9,507 nucleotides of DNA from an uncultured delta proteobacterium (GCA_903872255.1 CAIQJW010000321.1:1-9507), one strand, 5' to 3'. Positions 1 to 7,338 are shown, counted from the first letter of the stretch. Translations and numbers: made by a program. The notes: generated by a model from the letters alone, not told the origin.

Positions 1-496
1 ATCTGTTTGTTAGATAATACTCGTCGTACTCTACCTTGGCCGGTATGGAGATCGAGTCCCTGCCATTGACCTGTGCCCAACCGGTGATTCCCGGTACAAG
101 CTGATGTATACCGCGCATTGTTCTTAATTCGATGAGGTCATCCTGGTTATAAAGGGCCGGTCGCGGGCCCACCAGGCTCATGTCTCCCTTAAGAACGCTC
201 CATGCCTGCGGAAATTCATCGAGACTGTATTTGCGCAGAAAAGAACCGACTGAGATCAAATAGATATCTGGATCCTCCAGAAGATGCGTCGCAACGTCCG
301 GGGTATCAATGCGCATGGTTCGAAACTTCGGCATGGCAAATATCTCATTACCAATGCCCACTCTCTTTGACCAGTATAAAACCGGCCCTCTTGAGGTTGA
401 TTTTATCACTATGGTAATAAGGAGAATGGGTAACAATAGTACCGCTGACAAGATGATAGCGATAAAAAGATCAAAGATCCGCTTCACTGAGTCCAT
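1..496 (-). CDS. Polyprenyl-phosphate sugar-1-phosphate transferase (PglC/WcaJ-type initiating enzyme), 3' end cut by window
   Basis: This enzyme class moves a sugar-1-phosphate from a UDP-sugar to undecaprenyl phosphate at the inner membrane, the first step of repeat-unit assembly. About 165 codons are visible and no stop is reached. Seen: one N-terminal hydrophobic helix (about residues 8-32) with a mid-helix proline, as in the re-entrant helix of small monotopic transferases; then RGPVLYWSKRVG (36-47); PKFRTM (56-61); the Asp-Glu pair D93-E94 in YSLDEFPQ, the catalytic dyad of this family; GDMSLVGPRP (104-113); and PGITGWAQVNGRD (135-147). Complete family members are about 200 residues, so perhaps 35 are missing. 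No long N-terminal multi-helix region is present, so it is the short PglC form rather than full WcaJ/WbaP. The ATG at 496 has a weak AAGG just upstream; the in-frame ATG at 508 would add four residues. It lies close behind the epimerase gene. The sugar transferred is not readable. Confidence 0.93.
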   Translation of the reverse strand, partial: MDSVKRIFDLFIAIILSAVLLLPILLITIVIKSTSRGPVLYWSKRVGIGNEIFAMPKFRTMRIDTPDVATHLLEDPDIYLISVGSFLRKYSLDEFPQAWSVLKGDMSLVGPRPALYNQDDLIELRTMRGIHQLVPGITGWAQVNGRDSISIPAKVEYDEYYLTNR

Positions 497-523
497 TGCC
501 CTTACCATGAGAAATATGCCAAC

Positions 524-1495
524 TCAGTCGGCAATCCCATTGTTCCGATACCAGTCCACCTCACGTCTCAGACCATCCCTCAGGCTGATACCCGTCTTAA
601 AATTGTACGTTTCATCAAACCGACGCGTATCGTAAATGTCTTCAGACAACCATTTCCTTATGGTTTGATGGAGGCCCGAGGTACGGCGGTTTGGTATCTT
701 CGACAGACTCAAGCTCACGAACAACCCAAGCGAAGCCGGGACAACCAACGGAAAAGGATACTTTCCCAGCGTCTCGGATATGCCGTCCACGATCTCTCTC
801 ATCGTACAGGGCGGGGCAGATACATTGTACACATTGATTCCCGAAGCAGGCCGCATCGCTGCCGTCAGACACGCCCGTGCGGCGTCGTCTTTATGAAGAA
901 GGCTTTTCCTGTTGGATCCCTTGCCTATCCATATGAATCGTCCACGGTCTAAGGAACGCATAAGCCTACCCACGTTGCCCGGATCACCCTCCCCGTAAAG
1001 AGTGGCCAAGCGCAATATCGTGAGTCCTATTCCCGTTCTCCCGGCAATCTCCCGGGCCCTTGCTTCAGCCTCGTACTTGGATATAGCATAGGGGCCGTCA
1101 GGTTTACAGGGCGCATCCTCATTGTACATGCCCTCCGTGAACGGTCCGTATACAGACACGGAACTGATGAGGACAAAATGGTTCGCCCCCGCGGCAATTG
1201 CGGCATTCATCATATTGACAGTACCTGTGACGTTGATCGAGTGAAAAGGCGCTTCTTCTGCCTGCCCCCGATCAAATACATGGGCAAGGCCGGCCGCATG
1301 TATGACAGCCGTTACGCCCTGGGAAACATTAATCGGGGCTGATTCCGCGGTGATATCCCATGCGTCGTAGGCGATGCCGGGAACCGCCGGTGATCCATGA
1401 CGATCAGTGGCGTGAAAGGGTGCACCCGAGGCCAATGCCTGTCGTACTATGGCAGATCCCAGGAAACCGTTGGCGCCCGTTATCAATATCTTCAT
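524..1495 (-). CDS. NAD-dependent sugar-nucleotide epimerase or 4-reductase (extended SDR family)
   Basis: A 323-residue extended short-chain dehydrogenase acting on a nucleotide sugar in the cytoplasm. Seen: the Rossmann motif GANGFLG at residues 7-13; VIHAAGLAHVFD (64-75), a pattern common in the WbpV/WreQ/GalE-like group; Ser111-Ser112; the catalytic Y136-x-x-x-K140; LRLATLYGEGDPGN in the substrate region; and an LLHKDDAA motif near 199-206. The length is normal. The start ATG follows AAGGGA at good spacing, and the gene begins 12 bp after the radical SAM stop codon, so it is co-transcribed. Its partner downstream is the initiating transferase. In Rhizobium etli and Pseudomonas aeruginosa, related reductases (WreQ, WbpV) sit beside their transferases (WreU, WbpL) and make UDP-D-QuiNAc. 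That role is possible here, but a plain UDP-Glc/GlcNAc 4-epimerase is equally open. Confidence 0.9.
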   Translation of the reverse strand: MKILITGANGFLGSAIVRQALASGAPFHATDRHGSPAVPGIAYDAWDITAESAPINVSQGVTAVIHAAGLAHVFDRGQAEEAPFHSINVTGTVNMMNAAIAAGANHFVLISSVSVYGPFTEGMYNEDAPCKPDGPYAISKYEAEARAREIAGRTGIGLTILRLATLYGEGDPGNVGRLMRSLDRGRFIWIGKGSNRKSLLHKDDAARACLTAAMRPASGINVYNVSAPPCTMREIVDGISETLGKYPFPLVVPASLGLFVSLSLSKIPNRRTSGLHQTIRKWLSEDIYDTRRFDETYNFKTGISLRDGLRREVDWYRNNGIAD

Positions 1496-1507
1496 AGCCC
1501 GTCCCTT

Positions 1508-2932
1508 TCAATGGGTAAGCATCTTCAATGCCATTTTAAACTTGGCAGCAAATTGCTTTAATCCCCGTGTCTTTTTGATCTCATGGAGTATCACGCGAGG
1601 ATTGAGGTAGAACTGTTTCTGGATTCCGTTCTGCATTTTTCTTAATTCCTCCGCGCTGCGTGTTCTGCTCGCGAAGGAAGTCTTGAAGGATGGGTCGGGC
1701 TTCTTTGCAAATTCAAGCCAGTAATCATGTTCGATCGTGCCATCATCCATGAGTTTGTTGTAGAGATACGTCCTGGGCATTGGCGTGCAGATCGAGCAAT
1801 GGAGGTGGTTCGGCTTTATCTCTTTAATAAGCCTCTTCGTCATCTCGATATCCTCTTCGGTTTCTGTCGGTACACCTATCATAATATACGCACAGCAATC
1901 TATCCCGTATTTATGAGAAGACCGGAAGGCCTTTTTGATCTGTTCGATCTTGATGCCCTTTTCAAGGAAGTCCAGAACTTTCTGGGAGCCGGATTCTACG
2001 CCGAAATAAATGGCATAGCAGCCTGACCTGCGCAAATTTTCGCTAAGCTCATCGTCGATATAATCGACCCTAGAGCTAATCTTATATTTTACTCCAAGAT
2101 CAGCATCGTACAGCAGGCGGCAAAACTCTATCGTCCTACCCCTGTTTATCGTAAAATTATCATCCTGAATAAAAAATTCCTTCACTCCTTTATCCACCCA
2201 GAATCTTATCTCTTCAAGAATATTCTGCGGGGTCCGGTAACGGTACGTTGACCGCCGAAGGTCGCAAAAGATGCATCTTTGCGGGCAACCCCTCGAAGTC
2301 ATGATGTTCACAATCTGGTCAGTGCATGCCGTCAGGTTGGAATATTTTGAAGCATCTACCAGATCGTAGGCTGGCAACGGCAGTTCATCCAAATTTTTGA
2401 CAACAGGCCTCGGCGGATTAATTACGATCTCGCCATTTGACATCTTATATCCAAGCCCGAATATAGCGGTCAACCGGTCATCCGAGATATCCGGCGACGC
2501 CATCTCAAACTCGACGAGTTCCCGAAAAGTGATTTCACCTTCGCCGACAACAATGTAGTCGACCACATCAAAGGCGAGGGTTTCAGCAGGGTAAAGCGTT
2601 GGATGCCACCCGCCGAAGCAGATTCTGGTCGCAGGGTTCGCATGACGAATGACCTTGCAGACCTCCATACAATTCAGGAGATTAAAGGTGAGCACACTGA
2701 AACCAACCATATCCGGTTTTTCTTCGGAGATAAGCTTTTCAAGTGCTTCCATGGATATTCCATCGAGGTTCATGTCAATAATGCGTAGTTCTATATCCGG
2801 AAGGCTTTTTATCGCTGCCGCTATGTAGAGCAAGCCCAGGCTCGGACGTATCGCATTGCTCTTATCAGCCTCAACGTAGGCGTAGGGTTCGATGTAATGG
2901 ATATTAGGCGGTATTATAAAGAATATCTTCAA
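1508..2932 (-). CDS. B12-binding-domain radical SAM protein, substrate unknown
   Basis: A 474-residue protein with the two-domain plan of class B radical SAM enzymes. Residues 1-140 look like a cobalamin-binding domain: IIPP near the N terminus, SLGLLYIAA (31-39), GGWHPTLYPAETL (107-119) and GEGE (130-133). The usual DxHxxG cobalamin-ligand motif reads D53-M-N55-L-D-G58, with Asn in place of His. The radical SAM core starts near 205 with SRGCPQRCIFC, giving cysteines C216, C220 and C223 for the [4Fe-4S] cluster, and continues through IQDDNF (255-260) and FGVESGS (310-316). A basic C-terminal tail of about 75 residues follows. Start is TTG, supported by AGGTGA just upstream that overlaps the glycosyltransferase stop. 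Many family members are methyltransferases on unactivated carbon or phosphorus, but others do different chemistry. Lying inside the sugar cassette, it may modify the glycan or its lipid; this is inference. Confidence 0.92.
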   Translation of the reverse strand: MKIFFIIPPNIHYIEPYAYVEADKSNAIRPSLGLLYIAAAIKSLPDIELRIIDMNLDGISMEALEKLISEEKPDMVGFSVLTFNLLNCMEVCKVIRHANPATRICFGGWHPTLYPAETLAFDVVDYIVVGEGEITFRELVEFEMASPDISDDRLTAIFGLGYKMSNGEIVINPPRPVVKNLDELPLPAYDLVDASKYSNLTACTDQIVNIMTSRGCPQRCIFCDLRRSTYRYRTPQNILEEIRFWVDKGVKEFFIQDDNFTINRGRTIEFCRLLYDADLGVKYKISSRVDYIDDELSENLRRSGCYAIYFGVESGSQKVLDFLEKGIKIEQIKKAFRSSHKYGIDCCAYIMIGVPTETEEDIEMTKRLIKEIKPNHLHCSICTPMPRTYLYNKLMDDGTIEHDYWLEFAKKPDPSFKTSFASRTRSAEELRKMQNGIQKQFYLNPRVILHEIKKTRGLKQFAAKFKMALKMLTH

Positions 2933-2935
2933 GGA

Positions 2936-2941
2936 TCACCT
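2936..2941 (-). promoter_or_regulatory. Ribosome binding site AGGTGA for the radical SAM gene
   Basis: On the minus strand AGGTGA ends three bases before the TTG at 2932. Its TGA is the stop codon of the upstream glycosyltransferase, so termination and re-initiation are probably coupled. This site is the main reason for accepting the TTG; no in-frame ATG lies near it. Confidence 0.65.
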
Positions 2942-4138
2942 GCCCCTGTTAGGCTGAAAATGTGCCAGTATCTGTGACGCAGCCTGTTCGACGGAGAATG
3001 TGGTCTCAAGGAGCCTCCTGGAATTACGGCCCAGCTCCTTGCGTAGTTCAACATCCCGCACCAATCGAAGAGCATAGTCTGTCAGTTTCTCGTCCTCCCC
3101 GTTAATGCAGACAAACCCTGCCTTGACATTGTCGAACAGGACCGTCAGATCATTGTCCGGATTCACGCTAGCCAGTATCGGCATGGAGTTGGACATGTAG
3201 CCAAGCATTTTACCGGGAAAATTATGTGTTTTAAGTTTGTGGTCCAGGGTGATGAGCCCGATGTCGAACTCCGAAAGCATGGCCAGATATTCAAACTGGT
3301 CTACGGCATCCAGTAAGACTATATTGGTCAACTTCTTCTCCGCGATCAGGCTCCGTAAGCGATCGACCTCGCTCCCGTCGCCAACGATAAGAAAAAAGGC
3401 ACGCCGCTCATCGGCCAGCCGTTCGGCGAGCCTGACTATATTATCCATATCCTGGGCAACCCCTATATTGCCGCCGTAAAAAAAGACCACCTTGTCCTCC
3501 AGAGACAAGCGCTTTCTGTAATTCTTAAACTCCACGTTCTCTTCCGACAGGGTCACCCAATTATACAACACTTCCAGACGATATTTCTTGTCGAGCCCAT
3601 TCTCTCTGTAATAGTGAAAGTTCCCCGGTGACTGGATCCCGATAATATCGGCTGCGTCATAATTCTCCAATTCCTTGCGCTTGAAATAGTTGAATACCAT
3701 GCCGGGCTTCAGCAAGCCCATATCCAGAGCCCACTGGGGAAAGATATCCCTCATGATGAGATATGCGCCGCACTGATAGAGCTTCGTCAGCTTCTTAACC
3801 AGGGGCCCAAAAAAAATGCTCGGCGAGTAACAGATCGCCAGGTCACAGCGGTTATCTTTGAAAAACTTCTTTCCCTTGTTCCAAAGAACCTGCGAAAGCC
3901 TCACTTCATTGATGGTACGGACATATTTGGAGGCGTTCTTGATCCTGCCTGACCTGACGCGCACGACTGTAATACCTTCCTCGTGCGTGACCTGAATGTT
4001 CTCTGAAATATCGCTATCAGGTGCCAGCACGACTGGCTCATGACCCTGCCTGCGCAACTCTGTGGCGAGGTCATATATCAGCTTCGCGCTTGACTGCGTG
4101 CTCGGCAGGTAGTAGACGACGATGATTAGTATTTTCAT
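2936..4138 (-). CDS. wbuB: WbuB/WbjE-like glycosyltransferase (GT4 family)
   Basis: A 400-residue GT-B fold enzyme resembling WbuB/WbjE, the putative L-FucNAc transferases of E. coli and P. aeruginosa O11 clusters. It would add a 2-acetamido-2,6-dideoxy-L-hexose to the growing lipid-linked repeat on the cytoplasmic face. Seen: MKILIIVVYYLPSTQSSAK at the N terminus, with the SSAK typical of this subgroup; MRDIFPQWALD (129-139); FYGGNIGVAQD (220-230) opening the C-terminal donor domain; IVGDGSE (251-257); and NFPGKMLGYMSNSMPI (306-321), where GT4 enzymes have their EX7E-like donor site, here degenerate. No signal peptide or membrane helix is evident. It follows the 2-epimerase by 23 bp and ends 3 bp before the radical SAM start, so it belongs to the same operon. 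The Shine-Dalgarno ahead of its ATG is weak. Exact donor and acceptor are not readable. Confidence 0.9.
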   Translation of the reverse strand: MKILIIVVYYLPSTQSSAKLIYDLATELRRQGHEPVVLAPDSDISENIQVTHEEGITVVRVRSGRIKNASKYVRTINEVRLSQVLWNKGKKFFKDNRCDLAICYSPSIFFGPLVKKLTKLYQCGAYLIMRDIFPQWALDMGLLKPGMVFNYFKRKELENYDAADIIGIQSPGNFHYYRENGLDKKYRLEVLYNWVTLSEENVEFKNYRKRLSLEDKVVFFYGGNIGVAQDMDNIVRLAERLADERRAFFLIVGDGSEVDRLRSLIAEKKLTNIVLLDAVDQFEYLAMLSEFDIGLITLDHKLKTHNFPGKMLGYMSNSMPILASVNPDNDLTVLFDNVKAGFVCINGEDEKLTDYALRLVRDVELRKELGRNSRRLLETTFSVEQAASQILAHFQPNRGR

Positions 4139-4161
4139 GTGATCTAACCGGAGAGGAGTGC

Positions 4162-5289
4162 CTATTTTTTCCAGACCGTTCTGTTCACATAATCCGTGTA
4201 ACTCAGAATGATGCGTAACACCTTCTTCGACACGTTGTCGACATCATAATCCGGTATTATACTAAAAGGACGTCCGCCCTTTGAATAATGAGACACGACT
4301 ACATCTATTGCGTCGACGACCCTGTCCCTTTTGAGCCCGCACATGATGAGGGTCCCCACGTCCATTCCCTCCGGCCTTTCGTGTGCATTCCTGATTGTCA
4401 CGGCAGGAAAACCGAGGATCGAAGATTCTTCCGTGATAGTCCCGCTGTCAGACACGGTACATCGCGCGTTCACCTGCAGTTTAACATAGTCGAAAAAACC
4501 GAGGGGCTTCATGAAGTGGATGCGCTTGTCCACATCACCTACACCCATGTCTTCCATGCGCTTTCTCGTCCGGGGATGAGTGGAAACTATCAGCGGCAGG
4601 TCGTATTTTTCCGCAATGGCCTTCAGGGCGTCGACGAAGTCATTAAAATTGACATCGCTATCGATGTTCTCTTCACGATGGGCAGAGACCACAAAGTACT
4701 TGTTTGGTTCAAGACCCAGTTTCTTAAGGACGTCCGAGACATCTATCTGCGGACGATAGTAATTGAGGATCTCTTTCATGGTTGATCCAGATTTGATAAC
4801 GGTTTCGGGCCTGATGCCTTCAGCCAGGAGGTAACGGCGCGCATGTTCCGTATATGCCATATTGATATCACTTATATGGTCAATGATCTTTCGATTGATC
4901 TCCTCAGGTACACGCTGATCGAAACATCTGTTACCCGCTTCCATATGAAATATGGGGATCTTTCTGCGCTTCGCCGCAATCGCCGAGAGGCAGCTGTTCG
5001 TATCCCCTAGTATCAGAATCGCGTCCGGTTGTTCCTGCTCCATGACCTTATCGGAGAAGGCGATGACATTCCCTATCGTTTGCGCGAGAGATTCCCCCAC
5101 GGCGTTCAAGAAATGGTCCGGTTTGCGTATGTCCAGATCCTTAAAGAAGATCTCGTTCAATTCATAATCATAATTCTGTCCCGTATGAACCAGGACATGT
5201 GATACGTGAGTGTCGAGTTCCTGAAAAACCCTGCTGAGCTTGATGATCTCAGGCCTGGTACCGACGATGCTCATGACTTTCAACTTCAT
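4162..5289 (-). CDS. fnlC: Non-hydrolysing UDP-sugar 2-epimerase of the FnlC/WbjD/WbvD type
   Basis: A cytoplasmic 2-epimerase of the WecB superfamily, 375 residues, the normal length. In the L-FucNAc and L-QuiNAc pathways this enzyme inverts C2 of the UDP-2-acetamido-2,6-dideoxy-L-hexose as the last step. Seen: KVMSIVGTRPEIIKLSR (4-20); LGDTNS (94-99); HMEAGNRCFDQRVPEEINR (115-133); SAHREEN (202-208); SDSGTITEES (280-289); and RNAHERPEGMD (300-310). The start HMEAGNRCFDQRVPEE differs from WecB proper, where AGLRT is usual, and the RNAHERPE segment is also typical of the FnlC/CapG branch. I chose ATG 5289 because GAGGTG lies six bases upstream and homologues begin MKxLKVM; an in-frame GTG at 5298 would add three residues but sits inside that ribosome site. 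It follows the reductase by 57 bp. Ordinary WecB activity on UDP-GlcNAc is the main alternative. Confidence 0.93.
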   Translation of the reverse strand: MKLKVMSIVGTRPEIIKLSRVFQELDTHVSHVLVHTGQNYDYELNEIFFKDLDIRKPDHFLNAVGESLAQTIGNVIAFSDKVMEQEQPDAILILGDTNSCLSAIAAKRRKIPIFHMEAGNRCFDQRVPEEINRKIIDHISDINMAYTEHARRYLLAEGIRPETVIKSGSTMKEILNYYRPQIDVSDVLKKLGLEPNKYFVVSAHREENIDSDVNFNDFVDALKAIAEKYDLPLIVSTHPRTRKRMEDMGVGDVDKRIHFMKPLGFFDYVKLQVNARCTVSDSGTITEESSILGFPAVTIRNAHERPEGMDVGTLIMCGLKRDRVVDAIDVVVSHYSKGGRPFSIIPDYDVDNVSKKVLRIILSYTDYVNRTVWKK

Positions 5290-5319
5290 GCAAGACACCT
5301 CTTTTTCTCAATGTGGTAT

Positions 5320-5333
5320 TTGACTTTTGACTT
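5320..5333. repeat. Two tandem 7-bp copies (TTGACTT) in an intergenic gap
   Basis: On the plus strand TTGACTT occurs twice back to back, in the 57-bp gap between the reductase stop and the 2-epimerase start (AAGTCAA twice on the transcribed strand). It may be chance or a small protein-binding or slippage site. Nothing else in the gap stands out except the ribosome site of the epimerase. Confidence 0.35.
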
Positions 5334-5346
5334 CAATTTCTCCGTC

Positions 5347-6249
5347 CTATAACGGCCGATTGCCATACTGCTGCGTGTTTGCCTCGTAATCCTTATACAT
5401 AGCGTCTATCATTTCCGGCCATGAAGGAGGCACATAACCCGTCCGGTTACGGAAGCGGTCCGATATAAGAGAACGGTCCAAGGCAAGGGCCGCATATGGC
5501 TCGATTTCGATCGCTTTGCCATATTTTTCAGCGACCAGATGGAGGAGATCGAATTTCGATATCGGCTCCGATGACGCGTGGTAAATTCCGTACAGCTGCT
5601 CATCGGGAAGGACGTAATCACGGATGATCCTTGCAAATTCAATGGTCGAAAACCCGGAGTAGATGGCCTTCTTAAATCCTCTCACGCTGCCGGACTGTGC
5701 CAGGAACCATTCTACCAATCCGAGTTTGCCTCTTAATTCATGTCCAATAAGAGATTTACGAAAGGTAAGGCAACCGGGGGAGTTCACCTCTCCGAGGAAC
5801 TTAGTCCTTCCGTAAAGATCTTCCGGGGTGGGAATGTCATCCTCGGTATACATTCCCTTTCTGCCATCAAAAACACAATCTGTGCTCATATGGATCATGC
5901 GGGCGTTGGCTACATTGCACGCCTGGCTAAGACGGTGGGGAAACTGGGAATTGAGGGTGATGATCGGCAAAGGGTTGCTGGCTATCGGGAGCTGTTTGGT
6001 AATGCCGATACAATTGATCACCGTATCCGGCTTCACCGCAACCATGGCGCCCAGCACGGTATCAAAATTGTCTGCCTGGACATTTTCCTGTAAGAACCTT
6101 CCCGCCAACTCCCGGGGAAAATATCCTGGAAGTTCGCTGATATTCCGCGATGTCGCATATACATCATAATCACTGTTCTCAAAGAGATACTTCAGGAGAA
6201 CGTGGCCAAGCATGCCTGTTCCCCCCAGGATCAATATCTTCTTCTTCAT
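5347..6249 (-). CDS. RmlD/WbvR-like NAD(P)H-dependent 4-keto-sugar reductase (SDR family)
   Basis: A 300-residue short-chain reductase that should reduce the 4-keto-6-deoxy-L sugar nucleotide made by the preceding dehydratase. Seen: the nucleotide-binding GGTGMLG (9-15); VINCIGITKQ (77-86); STDCVFDG (122-129), the RmlD-type serine region; the catalytic Y146-G-R-T-K150; and FRKSLIGHEL followed by LGLVEWFLAQSGSVRGFKKA, a stretch I associate with WbvR-like reductases. It ends near residue 300 and lacks the C-terminal cupin domain that makes CapF/WbjC/FnlB about 370 residues long. By the characterised Vibrio cholerae O37 route (WbvB-WbvR-WbvD), this form yields UDP-L-RhaNAc, which the 2-epimerase turns into UDP-L-QuiNAc. 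A strong GAGGAG lies 10 bp before the ATG. dTDP-4-keto-rhamnose reductase is unlikely because no rmlA/B/C genes are nearby. Confidence 0.92.
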   Translation of the reverse strand: MKKKILILGGTGMLGHVLLKYLFENSDYDVYATSRNISELPGYFPRELAGRFLQENVQADNFDTVLGAMVAVKPDTVINCIGITKQLPIASNPLPIITLNSQFPHRLSQACNVANARMIHMSTDCVFDGRKGMYTEDDIPTPEDLYGRTKFLGEVNSPGCLTFRKSLIGHELRGKLGLVEWFLAQSGSVRGFKKAIYSGFSTIEFARIIRDYVLPDEQLYGIYHASSEPISKFDLLHLVAEKYGKAIEIEPYAALALDRSLISDRFRNRTGYVPPSWPEMIDAMYKDYEANTQQYGNRPL

Positions 6250-6265
6250 AACACAGAAACTCCTC

Positions 6266-6289
6266 GTTCAATGGTATGTTGCATTGAAC
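6266..6289. repeat. Perfect 8-bp inverted repeat just upstream of the reductase ribosome site
   Basis: The arms GTTCAATG and CATTGAAC are separated by 8 bp in the 69-bp gap between the dehydratase stop and the reductase start. On the minus-strand transcript the hairpin ends directly against the GAGGAG Shine-Dalgarno (6260-6265). No U-tract follows, so it does not look like a terminator. It could be an mRNA stability or processing hairpin, or a protein-binding site. Confidence 0.5.
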
Positions 6290-6318
6290 TGTACTTAAAC
6301 TTCACATGCATTTACATA

Positions 6319-7332
6319 TCAGGAAGCAAGTTCCTGTTGGATATAATCCAGTTTAAGCAGTTTGTCCTTTACTTCGTCCACTGTGAGCCTGCGGGTGTTG
6401 TGCGAGTTGTAATCATCCAGGAGTGATAGCTGCTGTACACCCTCGGTAAAGTACTTGTTGTAGTTCAGATCCCTGTCATCCGGCACGATCCTGTAATAGT
6501 CCCCCAGGTCCTCGGCCTTGGCAAGTTCCTCCCGTGTCAGCAGGGTCTCGTAGAGCTTCTCCCCGTGACGAGTGCCGATGACCTTTATTTCGCTATCACT
6601 CTTAAACAACTCCTTGACCGCAACTGCCAGGTCATTGATTGTGCACGCAGGCGCTTTCTGGACAAAAATGTCGCCCTGCCTGGCATATTGAAAGGCGTAA
6701 ATCACCAGATCAACGGCGTCGTCCAGAGACATCAGGAACCGTGTCATATTGGGGTCCGTAACGGTCAGAGCTTTTCCTTCCTTGATCTGTTTTACAAAGA
6801 GCGGTATTACCGATCCTCTCGATGCCATAACGTTGCCGTAGCGCGTGCCGCAGAGCACTGTCCTCGATTCTTCGCCTTCGGTCCGTGCCTTTGCCACCAT
6901 AAGTTTTTCCATGAGCGCCTTCGACATGCCCATGACATTAATGGGATAAACAGCTTTGTCGGTACTCAGAACAATCACCCTTTGAACGCCGTGGGCCAGT
7001 CCGGTATTGAGAACATTCTCCGCTCCGATTATATTGGTCCTCACGGCCTCCATCGGGTAAAACTCACACGATGGCACCTGCTTCAGCGCTGCCGCGTGGA
7101 AGATCAGATCGACCCCGTTCATGGCGAAATTGAGGCTGTCGTAATCCCGCACGTCACCGATATAAAACTTCACCTTAGGATTGTTGAGTTCTATCCTCAT
7201 ATCTTCCTGTTTCTTCTCATCGCGGCTGAAGATACGAATCTCTTTTACCTCTGTATCAAGAAACCGCCTGAGGACAGAATTACCAAAAGACCCTGTGCCA
7301 CCCGTTATCAGCATTGTTTTGCCGGCAAACAA
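6319..7332 (-). CDS. fnlA: UDP-GlcNAc 4,6-dehydratase (inverting, 5-epimerising), FnlA/WbjB/WbvB/CapE type
   Basis: First enzyme of the 2-acetamido-2,6-dideoxy-L-hexose pathway: it removes water from UDP-GlcNAc to give a 4-keto-6-deoxy sugar and epimerises it into the L series. 337 residues, single SDR domain, without the membrane segment of WbpM/CapD proteins. Seen: MLITGGTGSFG (7-17); FSRDEKKQEDMR (35-46); HAAALKQVPSCE (79-90); LSTDKAVYPINVMGMSK (122-138); TRYGNVMASRGSVIPLF (163-179). The usual catalytic tyrosine of YxxxK is Met134 (M-G-M-S-K138), as in CapE/WbjB. I chose the TTG at 7332: GGAGGGG lies six bases upstream, and homologues start directly with MF.(D/G)K..LITGG. An in-frame TTG at 7347 would put the ribosome site inside the coding region. 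It is the first gene after the promoter at 7474-7502. Confidence 0.94.
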   Translation of the reverse strand: MFAGKTMLITGGTGSFGNSVLRRFLDTEVKEIRIFSRDEKKQEDMRIELNNPKVKFYIGDVRDYDSLNFAMNGVDLIFHAAALKQVPSCEFYPMEAVRTNIIGAENVLNTGLAHGVQRVIVLSTDKAVYPINVMGMSKALMEKLMVAKARTEGEESRTVLCGTRYGNVMASRGSVIPLFVKQIKEGKALTVTDPNMTRFLMSLDDAVDLVIYAFQYARQGDIFVQKAPACTINDLAVAVKELFKSDSEIKVIGTRHGEKLYETLLTREELAKAEDLGDYYRIVPDDRDLNYNKYFTEGVQQLSLLDDYNSHNTRRLTVDEVKDKLLKLDYIQQELAS

Positions 7333-7338
7333 TTTACA

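Noticed and set aside
4288..4785. 165-codon plus-strand frame opposite the 2-epimerase
   Set aside because: The opposite strand carries conserved epimerase motifs; the plus-strand product shows no family features.
5296..5298. GTG at 5298 as the start of the 2-epimerase
   Set aside because: The GTG is the 3' part of the GAGGTG ribosome site for the ATG at 5289, and homologues begin at that ATG.
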